44,381 bases of DNA from Desulfovibrio sp. GTDB taxonomy: Bacteria > Desulfobacterota > Desulfovibrionia > Desulfovibrionales > Desulfovibrionaceae. The stretch spans positions 1 to 44,381 of the forward strand of contig JAILPJ010000070.1 of NCBI GenBank assembly GCA_024699605.1, given 5' to 3'. Shown one piece after another: positions 32,516 through 40,628 of this stretch (position 1 is its first letter; every line of letters begins with the position of its first letter). Made by a program: the position numbers and the translations under genes. The notes under the pieces are model-generated. The model had not been told where the DNA came from, did not search any database, and saw nothing but the letters and a program-made list of their open reading frames with translations.

Positions 32516-33286
32516 ATGCTGCTTGAAGGGAAAAAAGCGCTAATCATGGGGCTCGCTAATAATAAGAGCATTGCCTGGGGTATCGCCCAAAATCTCAAAC
32601 AAAACGGTGCGCGATTGGCTTTTAATTACGTAGGAGAGGCCATCAAAAAGCGTGTACTCCCTTTGAGTGAAGAATTGGGCGGAGAATTCACCTTCCAATG
32701 TGATGTCTGTTCTGACGAGGAAATTGCCGCCGCTGCCGAGCTGATCAAAGAAAAATGGGGAACGTTCGATATTCTCATTCACTCCATTGCCTTTGCCAAA
32801 AAAGAAGATTTGCGTGGCCGTTTCATGGAAGTGTCCCGTGATGGCTTCAAGCTGGCTATGGAAGTCTCAGCCTTTTCCTTGCCAGCTCTCTGCAAAGCTT
32901 TTGAACCCATGCTCAATGAAGGGGCTTCCATCATTTCCATGACCTATCACGGCTCAACGAAAGTGATCCCCGGCTACAATGTCATGGGTGTCGCTAAAGC
33001 GGCCCTGGAAGCTTCTGTTCGCTATCTGGCCTATGATCTTGGCCCCAAAGGCATCCGCATCAATGCCATCAGCTCAGGCCCCATCAAAACCTTGGCCGCT
33101 TCCGCTGTTATCAGCATGCGCGACGTCTTTACCCGTGTGCAGGACTCTTCTCCTCTGCATCGTAATGTCTCCATTGACGATGTGGGAAAAACTGCAGTCT
33201 ATCTTGCCAGCGATCTTTCCAGTGCGGTCACAGGCTCTGTCATCTACACGGACTGTGGATTTAGCCAGATGGGCGTCACGGCCTGA
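32516..33286 (+). CDS. fabI: Enoyl-ACP reductase (FabI type)
   Basis: 256 residues. FabI reduces trans-2-enoyl-ACP with NADH in fatty-acid elongation. The FabI-specific cofactor loop GLANNKSIAWGIA is at about 12-24, and the active-site Y-x6-K is in GYNVMGVAKAALE. A Tyr also occurs in MTYHGSTKVIPGYN. GGAG lies 6 bases before the ATG. Its stop overlaps the start of a 43-aa gene. Confidence 0.97.
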   Translation: MLLEGKKALIMGLANNKSIAWGIAQNLKQNGARLAFNYVGEAIKKRVLPLSEELGGEFTFQCDVCSDEEIAAAAELIKEKWGTFDILIHSIAFAKKEDLRGRFMEVSRDGFKLAMEVSAFSLPALCKAFEPMLNEGASIISMTYHGSTKVIPGYNVMGVAKAALEASVRYLAYDLGPKGIRINAISSGPIKTLAASAVISMRDVFTRVQDSSPLHRNVSIDDVGKTAVYLASDLSSAVTGSVIYTDCGFSQMGVTA

Positions 33287-33417
33287 TGAGTTACGATCTG
33301 CTCAATGCCATTGGCATCACCGTTCTCGCCCTGGCCGGCTTGTGGATATTTGGCAAAAGCGTGATCTCGCACGGCAAAAAAGACAAAGAATCCACAACTG
33401 ATCAGCCTGAAAAATAG
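33286..33417 (+). CDS. 43-aa single-helix membrane microprotein coupled to fabI
   Basis: The ATG at 33286 overlaps the fabI stop (TGATG), so translation is probably coupled. The protein has one membrane helix (LLNAIGITVLALAGLWIFG) and a charged Lys/Glu/Asp tail of about 20 residues. I do not recognise a family. The tight coupling and amphipathic layout argue that it is real. A role in membrane lipid synthesis or in holding FabI at the membrane is speculation. Confidence 0.6.
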   Translation: MSYDLLNAIGITVLALAGLWIFGKSVISHGKKDKESTTDQPEK

Positions 33418-33574
33418 ATGGCTAACACGCAGTTGGCATTCCTTCCTTTGCGTGCAGGCTACGCTCAGTGAGGCTGAGAGGTCCTTTTGCGCGAGTTGGA
33501 AAAAACGTCAATTTTTTCTTGCCATACGCCACCGATTAGCGTATTTTTTTCCTTTCTACATTGTGATCAACCAC

Positions 33575-33666
33575 GGAGAGGTGTCCGAGCTGGTTGAAGG
33601 AGCACGATTGGAAATCGTGTGAGCGTTAACAGCGCTCCCGGAGTTCGAATCTCCGCCTCTCCGCCA
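33575..33666 (+). tRNA. tRNA-Ser (anticodon GGA)
   Basis: The 7-bp acceptor stem GGAGAGG pairs with CCTCTCC. The anticodon loop TTGGAAA sits in an ACGAT/ATCGT stem, the long variable arm is that of serine tRNAs, and the T arm holds GTTCGAATC. The 3' CCA is encoded. It reads UCC/UCU codons. Confidence 0.98.
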
Positions 33667-33703
33667 TCATACCTTTTTTTGTATTCCATTACATTCCATT
33701 AAG

Positions 33704-33740
33704 AACCCGCAAAGCCACAAGCTAAGCGGGTTTTCTTGTT
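33704..33740 (+). terminator. Terminator downstream of tRNA-Ser
   Basis: AACCCGC (33704-33710) pairs with GCGGGTT (33726-33732), with an inner AGC/GCT pair, followed by TTCTTGTT. It is about 40 bp after the tRNA. Confidence 0.75.
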
Positions 33741-34371
33741 TCTAGCGTCCATGTTGCTCCATTACGTTGTAAGCGTAAACCAAAGTCCCCATAAGAACTC
33801 AGCTCTTCTCAGAGACCGACAGTTTTGGTTGTTAGCCAAGGCGATGTAGCTACGTGCCAGTACGAGGCAAAGCCTACGGTAAACTGAACAATCGACTAAA
33901 CAGGCTCTCTGAGCTACTATCAGGTCATCATGGCTTTGCCTCTGTTTCCCTAAGGTGTTGGCGTAAACACACGAGAGACTGCTGTGATCAGAGCTATTTT
34001 GCTTCTGCTTACTTCGCGGCTTTTGTGTTACTGTGTGACGTTTGCCAGCTTTTCCATACCATCGAGCCCATTGTTAGCTGAAAGGGACATACGCCACGAC
34101 GGCAATTGCTGAGTAATACTGCGAGCTTGCCGACGAAAGACGTTAAAGAACACTGGCTTGGACATACTCGCTGAAACTGATTCTCCAGCCCATCTCAGCC
34201 CTGGAGACCTGCGATAATCTCGACGACAAAAGATGTACAGCTCACAGACCCCAAGACTTTTTATGTGTTCAAGATCTGCTCGTATGGTATGACTTGCCTA
34301 CTCTCAATTTTCCATACTCGTTGCACGTAGTATTTTTTCTTATATAACAATACTTTTTTAAGGAGTTTTCT
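33741..34371. other. Gene-free stretch after tRNA-Ser (possible integration scar)
   Basis: About 630 bp. A 75-codon plus-strand frame (33854-34081) has no ribosome site or recognisable domain. No copy of the tRNA 3' end is visible downstream, so no att repeat can be shown. The last ~60 bases become AT-rich and lead into the next gene with AAGGAG at 34358. Confidence 0.4.
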
Positions 34372-34668
34372 ATGGATATAACAGTATATGATTTCCTTGT
34401 TATTTTTATTGTAGCGCCATTTCTCTTATTTAAATTTACATTGATTCCAGACTGGATCTTTTCTAAAGCTAAGAAAGCAAACAAAACTGTTGTTATCATC
34501 ATTTTTGCCATTCTATTAATCTGTATTGCTTCGTTTGTAGTCGCCATCGGCTCTCAGGGATTTTCTATTCGCTTTGTAGCGCTAGCTGTTGCAGTACTAG
34601 CCTGCGTTATTCACTATCTTTATAACTTAAAATCAGATAAAGATAATTTAGACACTAATAGCAAGTAA
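34372..34668 (+). CDS. AT-rich small membrane protein, unknown
   Basis: 98 residues, with AAGGAG 8 bases before the ATG. Three membrane helices are visible: about 6-25, 38-62 (VVIIIFAILLICIASFVVAI) and 67-86. It ends in a charged Lys/Asp/Asn tail. I do not recognise a family. Its codons are clearly AT-rich compared with the flanking fabI and dehydrogenase genes, which with the nearby tRNA suggests horizontal acquisition. Confidence 0.7.
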   Translation: MDITVYDFLVIFIVAPFLLFKFTLIPDWIFSKAKKANKTVVIIIFAILLICIASFVVAIGSQGFSIRFVALAVAVLACVIHYLYNLKSDKDNLDTNSK

Positions 34669-34783
34669 AATACATCAACAAATATAACAGTTAGGAAGCT
34701 AAGCAAGACACAACAGTTTTTTAAATAAATACAACCAATAATTCAAGTAATCAAGAAAAAATATTGGTCTATTCATTTTCTAG

Positions 34784-34789
34784 TATACT
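34784..34789 (+). promoter_or_regulatory. Probable -10 element of the dehydrogenase gene
   Basis: TATACT lies 37 bases before the ATG at 34826, in an AT-rich leader. No convincing -35 is at the right distance. Confidence 0.4.
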
Positions 34790-34825
34790 TCCACAAAAAA
34801 TTGTTTTTAACTAGGGGGGAAAACA

Positions 34826-35722
34826 ATGAGCTCTTTGCGTATCGGTTGGATTGGCACTGGCGTCATGGGAAAAAGCATGGCCTCACATCTTCAAAAAGCC
34901 GGCTATCCATTGACAATTTTTACTCGCACCCGGTCAAAAGCTGAGGAATTGCTACAAAATGGTGCCACGTGGGCTGATAGCCCCAAAGCTGTAGCAGAAA
35001 AGTCGGATGTGGTCTTCTCCATTGTCGGCTACCCTAAGGATGTAGAAAGTGTTTTGCTGGGAGACAACGGAGCGCTTCAGGGTCTCTCCCAAGAAGGCAT
35101 TCTCTGCGACATGACCACTTCCAGCCCGGCTCTCGCCGAACGCATCGCCAAGGCAGCCGAAGACAAAGGCTGTCAGGCCCTGGATTGTCCTGTGACAGGG
35201 GGCGACATCGGGGCCCGTGAAGCACGCTTGACCATTTTTGTGGGTGGAGCGGAAAAAACGCTTGCCAGCCTACGACCTGCTCTTGAGTGTTTAGGCAAAA
35301 CCATCATGCATTGTGGCGGCCCCGGTATGGGACAAAAAGCCAAACTCGCCAATCAGATCGCCATTGCTGGTGTGATGTTCAGCACCTGTGAATCGCTGCT
35401 CTTTGCCCAGCGTGCCGGCCTCGATGTCAAGCAATGGCTAGAAGGCGTGGTTAAAGGAGCGGCCGGAAGCGCGGCCATGAACACCTTGGGTCGCAGAGTC
35501 TTAGCTGGAGACGTTGCCCCGGGCTTTTTCATCAAACATTTTGTCAAAGATCTCGGCCTCTGCCTTGAGGAATGCCGGCGTATGGGACTGGTATTGCCTG
35601 GAACAGAAGCTGCCGATCAGCTTTATCGCACACTCATGGCCCAAGGCTTCGGTGACAAGGGCACACAATTCCTGACCGAGGGCCTGGCTAAGCTCAATGG
35701 CGTAAACTGGCAATCTGTCTAA
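34826..35722 (+). CDS. 3-hydroxyisobutyrate-dehydrogenase-like NAD(P)-dependent oxidoreductase
   Basis: 298 residues, the usual length for the beta-hydroxyacid dehydrogenase family (MmsB, GarR, GlxR). The Rossmann motif GWIGTGVMGKSMASHL is at about 8-23. The substrate-site DCPVTGGDIGAREARLTIFVGG and the catalytic lysine region GQKAKLANQIAIAG are present. The substrate could be a tartronate semialdehyde, hydroxybutyrate or sulfolactaldehyde-like compound; the sequence does not decide. AGGGGGG lies 7 bases before the ATG. Confidence 0.9.
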   Translation: MSSLRIGWIGTGVMGKSMASHLQKAGYPLTIFTRTRSKAEELLQNGATWADSPKAVAEKSDVVFSIVGYPKDVESVLLGDNGALQGLSQEGILCDMTTSSPALAERIAKAAEDKGCQALDCPVTGGDIGAREARLTIFVGGAEKTLASLRPALECLGKTIMHCGGPGMGQKAKLANQIAIAGVMFSTCESLLFAQRAGLDVKQWLEGVVKGAAGSAAMNTLGRRVLAGDVAPGFFIKHFVKDLGLCLEECRRMGLVLPGTEAADQLYRTLMAQGFGDKGTQFLTEGLAKLNGVNWQSV

Positions 35723-35728
35723 CCAATC

Positions 35729-35744
35729 TGTGACGCTTGTCACG
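35729..35744. promoter_or_regulatory. CRP-like palindrome upstream of nrfHA
   Basis: TGTGA-CGCTTG-TCACG matches the CRP-type consensus in 9 of 10 half-site bases. It begins 6 bases after the dehydrogenase stop and about 190 bp before nrfH. It could also act as the stem of a small hairpin (GTGAC GCTT GTCAC), so a terminator part is not excluded. A GGAAGAT/ATCTTCC inverted repeat (35744-35773) and a CGATAA/TTATCG one (about 35778-35811) follow. Confidence 0.5.
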
Positions 35745-35931
35745 GAAGATTCTTACAATTTGCGCTATCTTCCAGCACGATAAGCATTACAGACATCATG
35801 CTCATTATCGGTAGCTTCTGATTTCCTTTTCTCCACGTTAACTACGCTTTCCGTAAGAGCTCGCAGCGAATGCCGTCCTTTGTTCTCCAGAAATGGCGAC
35901 AAGACACTTCCGATCTTTGAAGGAGGTTTCC

Positions 35932-36399
35932 ATGGCAAAGCCAGAAAAACGCCCGTGGCTGAAAATTTTTCTGGGTGGAGTCGTCACGGGAGCAGTTTTA
36001 CTGGTCGTTTCTGCATACGCTATGCTTTGTACAGACCAGCGTCAGTTCTGTTCGGTCTGTCACATCATGAGCGAAGCCGCTGTAACACACAAGCTTGGCA
36101 CCCATGCAGACCGTTCCTGTAATGACTGTCATGCTCCCCATAATTGGCTCGTTAAGATACCTTTCAAGGCTCAGGCGGGAATCGAAGATTTCCTTGGCAA
36201 CCTGATGGGTAAGGATGTGCCCTCAATGCCCAGCAAGACCACCCGCGACATGGTCAATGCCAACTGTATTGCCTGTCATACTCAGGTCAACACCAATGTC
36301 GCGAGCATGGCCGCCAAGCCCTACTGTGTGGATTGCCATCGCAATCTCGCTCACATGCGCTACCAACCTATTGCCAAAAGGACCGTATCTTATGAATAA
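35932..36399 (+). CDS. nrfH: Membrane tetraheme cytochrome c NrfH
   Basis: 155 residues from the ATG at 35932 (AAGGAGG 5 bases upstream). NrfH takes electrons from menaquinol and passes them to NrfA. One membrane helix (IFLGGVVTGAVLLVVSAYAML) is followed by four CxxCH heme sites: CSVCH (with the unusual distal Met in CSVCHIM), CNDCH, CIACH and CVDCH. The length fits the family. It overlaps nrfA by 8 bases. Confidence 0.97.
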   Translation: MAKPEKRPWLKIFLGGVVTGAVLLVVSAYAMLCTDQRQFCSVCHIMSEAAVTHKLGTHADRSCNDCHAPHNWLVKIPFKAQAGIEDFLGNLMGKDVPSMPSKTTRDMVNANCIACHTQVNTNVASMAAKPYCVDCHRNLAHMRYQPIAKRTVSYE

Positions 36400-37981
36400 G
36401 CGACTTGTAACTGTGGCCATGCTTTTTGCAGGGTTCACAGGCTTGGTGGCCTTGACCGGGTGCAATGATGTCTCCACTGAACTGAAAACACCAACGTACT
36501 CCACAGGCCTTGACAAAAACGAAATATCTTCCAAGGCCTTCATGAAGCAGTTCCCCTCGCAATACGCCTCCTACATGAAGAATAATGAATCCGAAGTCAT
36601 GACCGAGTATAAAGGATCCGTTGCCTACCACAAGAACGACAATGTCAATCCTCTCCCCAATGGCTTTAAGCACGCCCAGCCCTATCTGAAAAACCTTTGG
36701 ATGGGCTATCCCTTCATGTATGAATACAACGAGCCCCGCGGACACACCCATGCGGTGGAAGACTTTGTCAACATTGACCGTCTTGACGCCTTCAGCGCCG
36801 ATGGCAAGGGACATATGCCGGCCACCTGCTGGAACTGCAAAACTCCGCGCTTGATGCAATGGGTCGCCAAGTATGGCGATGATTTCTGGAGCAAGGATGT
36901 CAACGAATTCCGCTCCAAGGACAAGGTCACGCAGGAAGAAGCCATTTCCTGTGCCACCTGTCATGACCCCGCAAGCATGGAACTCAGACCCTATTCCGAG
37001 CCTCTGCAGGACTGGCTGAAGCGCTCTGGCCAAGACTGGAACAAGCTTAGCCGCAATGAAAAGCGCACTATGGTCTGTGCTCAGTGTCACGTGGAATACT
37101 TTTTCATTGAAAAGGGCAACGGTCCCAACAAGCGGCCTGTCTTCCCCTGGGATCTCGGCAAGAACCCCGACGCCTTTTATGAATTCTACAAGACCCATGG
37201 CAAGAAGGACGCCAACGGCAAGGAAGGTCCGTTTGTTGACTGGGTTCATGCTGTCTCAAAGGTTCCCATGATCAAGATGCAGCATCCTGACTATGAGACC
37301 TTCCAGGACGGTCCCCACGGTGCCGCAGGCGTTTCCTGCGCCGACTGCCATATGCAGTACATGCGTGAAGACGGCAAGAAGGTGTCCAGCCACTGGATGA
37401 CCTCACCCATGAAGGACAAGGAAATGCGTGCCTGCCGTCAGTGCCATGCCGACAAGACAGCAGAATACCTACGCAGCCGTGTGCACTACATTCAGGAAAA
37501 GACCTTTAGCAAGCTTCTTGAAGCAGAGCGTCATTCGGTCAAGGCCCATGAAGCCATCCGTCTCGCCAATGCCTATACTGGCGTAAAGGCCGAAAACTAT
37601 GAGGCCCTGATGCAGGAAGCACGTGAAATGGTACGCAAGGGCCAGCTCTTCTGGGATTACGTTTCCGCAGAAAACAGTATTGGCTTCCACAATCCGACCA
37701 AGCAACTCAATGCGCTGATGACTTCCTACGAAAGCAGTCAAAAGGCCATTGACCTTGCCGAGCAGGCGACAAAGTACGGTATCTCACCCAATCTGGCCGG
37801 TGCAATCGAGACTTTGGTGCCGCCAATTCTGGAAATGAGTCGTGAGCTGCAGCAAAATGAAGAATTCCTCAACCGTCATCCCTGGACCAAGATGCTGCCG
37901 GTTATGCCCAAGCATGAGAGAGTCTGGAAGGGGCAGGATCGCCTCGATATGATGAGTAGCGCGCAATCCAAGACGAAGTAG
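36392..37981 (+). CDS. nrfA: Ammonia-forming cytochrome c nitrite reductase NrfA
   Basis: 529 residues from the ATG at 36392 (AGGA 8 bases upstream), overlapping nrfH. NrfA reduces nitrite to ammonium with six electrons. Five heme sites are seen: the catalytic CWNCK near residue 146 with its lysine ligand, then CATCH, CAQCH, CADCH and CRQCH. The N-terminus has a signal with LTGC, a lipobox, so the protein may be lipid-anchored beside NrfH. The long C-terminal helices form the usual dimer interface. In sulfate reducers this pair mainly detoxifies nitrite. Confidence 0.98.
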   Translation: MNKRLVTVAMLFAGFTGLVALTGCNDVSTELKTPTYSTGLDKNEISSKAFMKQFPSQYASYMKNNESEVMTEYKGSVAYHKNDNVNPLPNGFKHAQPYLKNLWMGYPFMYEYNEPRGHTHAVEDFVNIDRLDAFSADGKGHMPATCWNCKTPRLMQWVAKYGDDFWSKDVNEFRSKDKVTQEEAISCATCHDPASMELRPYSEPLQDWLKRSGQDWNKLSRNEKRTMVCAQCHVEYFFIEKGNGPNKRPVFPWDLGKNPDAFYEFYKTHGKKDANGKEGPFVDWVHAVSKVPMIKMQHPDYETFQDGPHGAAGVSCADCHMQYMREDGKKVSSHWMTSPMKDKEMRACRQCHADKTAEYLRSRVHYIQEKTFSKLLEAERHSVKAHEAIRLANAYTGVKAENYEALMQEAREMVRKGQLFWDYVSAENSIGFHNPTKQLNALMTSYESSQKAIDLAEQATKYGISPNLAGAIETLVPPILEMSRELQQNEEFLNRHPWTKMLPVMPKHERVWKGQDRLDMMSSAQSKTK

Positions 37982-37990
37982 GACTTGCTA

Positions 37991-38020
37991 ACGGGAAGGA
38001 TCCATATCCTTCCCGTTTTT
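37991..38020 (+). terminator. Terminator of nrfHA
   Basis: ACGGGAAGGAT (37991-38001) pairs with ATCCTTCCCGT (38006-38016) around CCAT, followed by TTTT. Confidence 0.93.
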
Positions 38021-38049
38021 GCTTGACAGGGATTGTCGCCTTTTTTGGC

Positions 38050-38074
38050 AAAAAAAAGTCCGAAAAATCGGACT
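38050..38074 (-). terminator. Terminator of the flavodoxin-like gene
   Basis: AGTCCGA (38057-38063) pairs with TCGGACT (38068-38074). The minus strand continues with a run of seven T. It lies just past the stop at 38106. Confidence 0.88.
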
Positions 38075-38105
38075 GAACCCAGGCAGAAGACAAGCCAAAC
38101 AATGC

Positions 38106-38594
38106 TCATTGCATTCCAAGAGATTGTGCTAGAGCCGCCAATGCTCTGGCACAATCTTCTGCATTGGGATGAAGAGCCGCCTCTTCAAGACGGTGCTTTC
38201 GTTCTGGTGTCATCGGATGATGAGCGCTGTGCCCTGAAAAATGAACACGCCCCTGACAGCTGAAAAAGCCCAAAAGCTCGTTGTTCTGGTCCTGCAACAG
38301 GTGAGAAACCGCGTCCCGTAAGTGCTGTATGTGTTCTGAATCGGGCCAAGCCGCGTGTGTACAGAAGAAAAACACTGTTTTCCCCCGTACAGTCTGCATA
38401 AAGCGCAGCATGCGAGGATCAGGCATGCCTCGGATCACCCAAAAGCCAAGAATGAGACAAGCATAATTCTCGGGATTCGGGGCCTCGGCAATGGAGAAAA
38501 GGGGAATCTCAAGACGTTCGGCAAGAAATCTGGCAAGGGTTTGCGTATTGCCTGTTACCGAAGAATACACGATACAATGCGGTTTACAGATCAT
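38106..38594 (-). CDS. Flavodoxin-family protein
   Basis: 162 residues from the ATG at 38594. The FMN phosphate loop SSVTGNTQTLA is near residues 10-20, and the flavodoxin strands ACLILGFWVIRGMPD and GKTVFFFCTHAAWP follow. It carries electrons or reduces a small substrate; the C-terminal CQGRVHFSGHS resembles a cofactor-site loop of flavodoxin-type oxidoreductases. A longer frame to 38651 exists, but its start lacks a ribosome site. The chosen ATG fits the GGAGG plus hairpin leader seen before four other genes. It lies downstream of the Crp/Fnr gene and in the same direction. Confidence 0.8.
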   Translation of the reverse strand: MICKPHCIVYSSVTGNTQTLARFLAERLEIPLFSIAEAPNPENYACLILGFWVIRGMPDPRMLRFMQTVRGKTVFFFCTHAAWPDSEHIQHLRDAVSHLLQDQNNELLGFFSCQGRVHFSGHSAHHPMTPERKHRLEEAALHPNAEDCARALAALAQSLGMQ

Positions 38595-38637
38595 CCATTC
38601 CGGCAGTCGCCAAAAGACTCTGGCTCTGCCGCCTCCA
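38595..38637 (-). promoter_or_regulatory. Shine-Dalgarno plus hairpin leader of the flavodoxin gene
   Basis: On the minus strand TGGAGG (38637-38632) abuts the arm CGGCAG (38631-38626), and its perfect partner CTGCCG is at 38606-38601. The ATG follows 6 nt after. An inner GCC/GGC pair extends it. The stem sequence differs from the other four copies yet still pairs. Confidence 0.65.
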
Positions 38638-38726
38638 TGAAAAAAGCTCATTCAAAACGTCAAGTCAAAAGCCCGCACTCTCAAAGCAGGCAAGCCAAGG
38701 CGATAGAGGCCCAGTGCTCTCAACCA

Positions 38727-39422
38727 TCACATATTGGCCAGCTTTTGCAGTGCCTTTGTGTCAAGCAAAGTGATTCGCCTGCGATCCACAGAAATATAGC
38801 CTAACTCTGCAAGGCGGCTCAGTTCGCGCGACATGCTTTCACGTGTCACGCCAAGAAGCCTGGCCATGAGTTCTCGACTGATGTCTAAATACAAAATTTC
38901 TGAGCCGTCCATACGACTTCTGTGCAAGAGCCAGGCAGAAACCCGACAGGCCACAGAAATGCGTCCCTGCGAGCCCACCAGCTTGTTGATGAACAAACGC
39001 TGGCGTGCAGCCATGTATTTCATCGCCCGCAAGGCAAAAGCGGCATTGCTCTGCATCAATCCCAAGATCAAAGACTTTTCGAAAAGATACAGCGTGCCCT
39101 GGTTGATGGCTATGGCAGAATAGGGCATTCCGCCTTCATAGAAAAGCACGCCCATATCCACAAAAGAGCTGGGGCGAATCAGGTGCAGAACGCATTCACG
39201 GCCATGCGAGGCACTGCACGACAGCTTGATCAGACCAGAGCAAAGAAAGAAGAGCGGAGCATCCTCTTGACCCTGAGCATAGAGTACTTCCTCAGCTGAA
39301 AAAGCGTGCAGGCGCGCTTTTTTTGTCAACTCTTCCCGTTCATGCTGCTCAAGGACATCAAACGGCGAAAGCAGAAAAATCCCTTCATTCTCAGAGGACA
39401 GGCGAGGCTCAGTAATCGGCAT
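38727..39422 (-). CDS. Crp/Fnr-family transcription regulator
   Basis: 231 residues from the ATG at 39422 (GGAG 5 bases upstream). The N-terminal cNMP-type sensor fold is about 15-125, the dimer helix about 125-155 and the winged helix about 160-230. The recognition helix TRESMSRELSRL has Arg194, Glu195 and Arg199 in the same spacing as CRP Arg180, Glu181 and Arg185, which predicts a TGTGA half-site. The cAMP-contact segment of CRP (GELG...RSA) is not kept (VDMG...YSA), so cAMP is unlikely to be the signal. Several Cys (61, 69, 77) could sense redox or nitrosative stress, but that is inference. It is divergent from the TAXI gene. Confidence 0.9.
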   Translation of the reverse strand: MPITEPRLSSENEGIFLLSPFDVLEQHEREELTKKARLHAFSAEEVLYAQGQEDAPLFFLCSGLIKLSCSASHGRECVLHLIRPSSFVDMGVLFYEGGMPYSAIAINQGTLYLFEKSLILGLMQSNAAFALRAMKYMAARQRLFINKLVGSQGRISVACRVSAWLLHRSRMDGSEILYLDISRELMARLLGVTRESMSRELSRLAELGYISVDRRRITLLDTKALQKLANM

Positions 39423-39540
39423 AGAAACTCCGATAGCATCATCTGAACAAACGCAAAAAAGCAAAGAGTCAGGCCAGGCAAAAGCTCTCAGACTCAGTGT
39501 ATTTCCTCACTAAGGGATAGCCAAAACGCTCTTGGACTGA

Positions 39541-39556
39541 TGTGATTACACTCACA
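39541..39556. promoter_or_regulatory. Perfect CRP-type palindrome between the regulator and TAXI genes
   Basis: TGTGA-TTACAC-TCACA matches all 10 half-site bases. It lies in the 253-bp divergent gap, about 120 bp from both start codons, and is the best candidate operator for the adjacent Crp/Fnr regulator. Confidence 0.7.
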
Positions 39557-39594
39557 ACCAAGAACAGCACAGCAACTATCACCGTGAAAAGCAT

Positions 39595-39623
39595 TAGACA
39601 AAAATTTCAATTTTCTCTATATT
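39595..39623 (+). promoter_or_regulatory. Probable promoter of the TAXI gene
   Basis: TAGACA and TATATT are spaced 17 bp, each one base from consensus. The predicted start is about 80 bp downstream of the CRP-type palindrome centre, within the range for upstream activation. Confidence 0.5.
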
Positions 39624-39675
39624 CCGGCCAATTGTCCGCTTATGGGCGCCAATCTCATTTTTCAGGAGTGTTCAC

Positions 39676-40620
39676 ATGAAAAAACTGCTCATGCTCTCTC
39701 TTTCCCTGGCCTTAACGCTGATGGCCTTTACCGCCCAGGCCGAAACACGTCTGACCTTTGCCACAGGCGGCACCTCAGGCGTCTATTTCCCCTTGGGTGG
39801 AGCCATTGCTCAAGTTCTCACAGCCAAAAGTAATGGCGCGCTCTCCATTACCGCTCAGGCCAGCGGAGCTTCAGGAGAAAACATGCGCCTCATTGAAAGT
39901 GGTGACGTCAACATGGCCATCGTGCAAAATGACGTTGCCGATTCCGCTTATAATGGCACGGCCCCCTTCAAGGAAAAGCTCACCAATGCCCGCGCCATTG
40001 CCCGTCTCTATCCTGAATACCTCCATATTGTGGCCAGCAAAGAAAGCGGTGTTACCTCCATGGCCCAATTCAAGGGCAAAAAGCTTTCCGTTGGGGCCCG
40101 CGGCAGTGGCAATGAATTGAATTGCCGCCAGATTTTCAATGTCTTTGGCCTTGATTACAAAAACATCACGCCTATCTTCCTGCCCTACGGACAAACCGCT
40201 GAACAGTTCAAAGATCGCCAGCTCGACGGTTTCATCTTCACCATCGGTACACCCAATCCTGCTATTCAAGACATCACCACAGCTCAAGATGTCCAGTTTA
40301 TTCCCCTGGACGCAGCTTCAATGGACAAAATTGTCGCAAGCTTTCCCTACCTCGTAAAGGATCAGATTCCCGCTGGTGTCTATAAGGGACAGAAAGAGGC
40401 CGTGCCTACCCTTTCCGTGCAGGCTATTCTTGTAGTCAGCAAAGACATGCCTGATGATGTGGCCTACACCCTGACCAAAACCCTCTTTGAAAATCTTCCC
40501 GACGTGGCCAAGGCGCACAATAAGGGCAGTGAAATCTCCCTTGAGCACGCCAAGGACGGAATCACCATTCCTTTCCACCCCGGAGCTGAAAAGTATTTTT
40601 CTGAAAAGGCTGCAAAATAG
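39676..40620 (+). CDS. TAXI-family TRAP transporter solute-binding protein
   Basis: 314 residues with a signal peptide (MKKLLMLSLSLALTLMAFTAQA). Family signatures are LTFATGGTSGVYFPLGGAIAQVL and ENMRLIESGDVNMAIVQNDVA, then SVGARGSGNELNCRQIF. It binds a substrate in the periplasm, often a dicarboxylate or amino acid such as glutamate; the substrate here is unknown. AGGAG lies 8 bases before the ATG. It heads the operon with DUF1850, fused permease and TSUP. Confidence 0.95.
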   Translation: MKKLLMLSLSLALTLMAFTAQAETRLTFATGGTSGVYFPLGGAIAQVLTAKSNGALSITAQASGASGENMRLIESGDVNMAIVQNDVADSAYNGTAPFKEKLTNARAIARLYPEYLHIVASKESGVTSMAQFKGKKLSVGARGSGNELNCRQIFNVFGLDYKNITPIFLPYGQTAEQFKDRQLDGFIFTIGTPNPAIQDITTAQDVQFIPLDAASMDKIVASFPYLVKDQIPAGVYKGQKEAVPTLSVQAILVVSKDMPDDVAYTLTKTLFENLPDVAKAHNKGSEISLEHAKDGITIPFHPGAEKYFSEKAAK

Positions 40621-40628
40621 TTTTACCG

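Noticed and set aside
33854..34081. 75-codon frame after tRNA-Ser
   Set aside because: No ribosome site, no domain, unusual Cys/His/Trp-rich composition typical of a non-coding frame.
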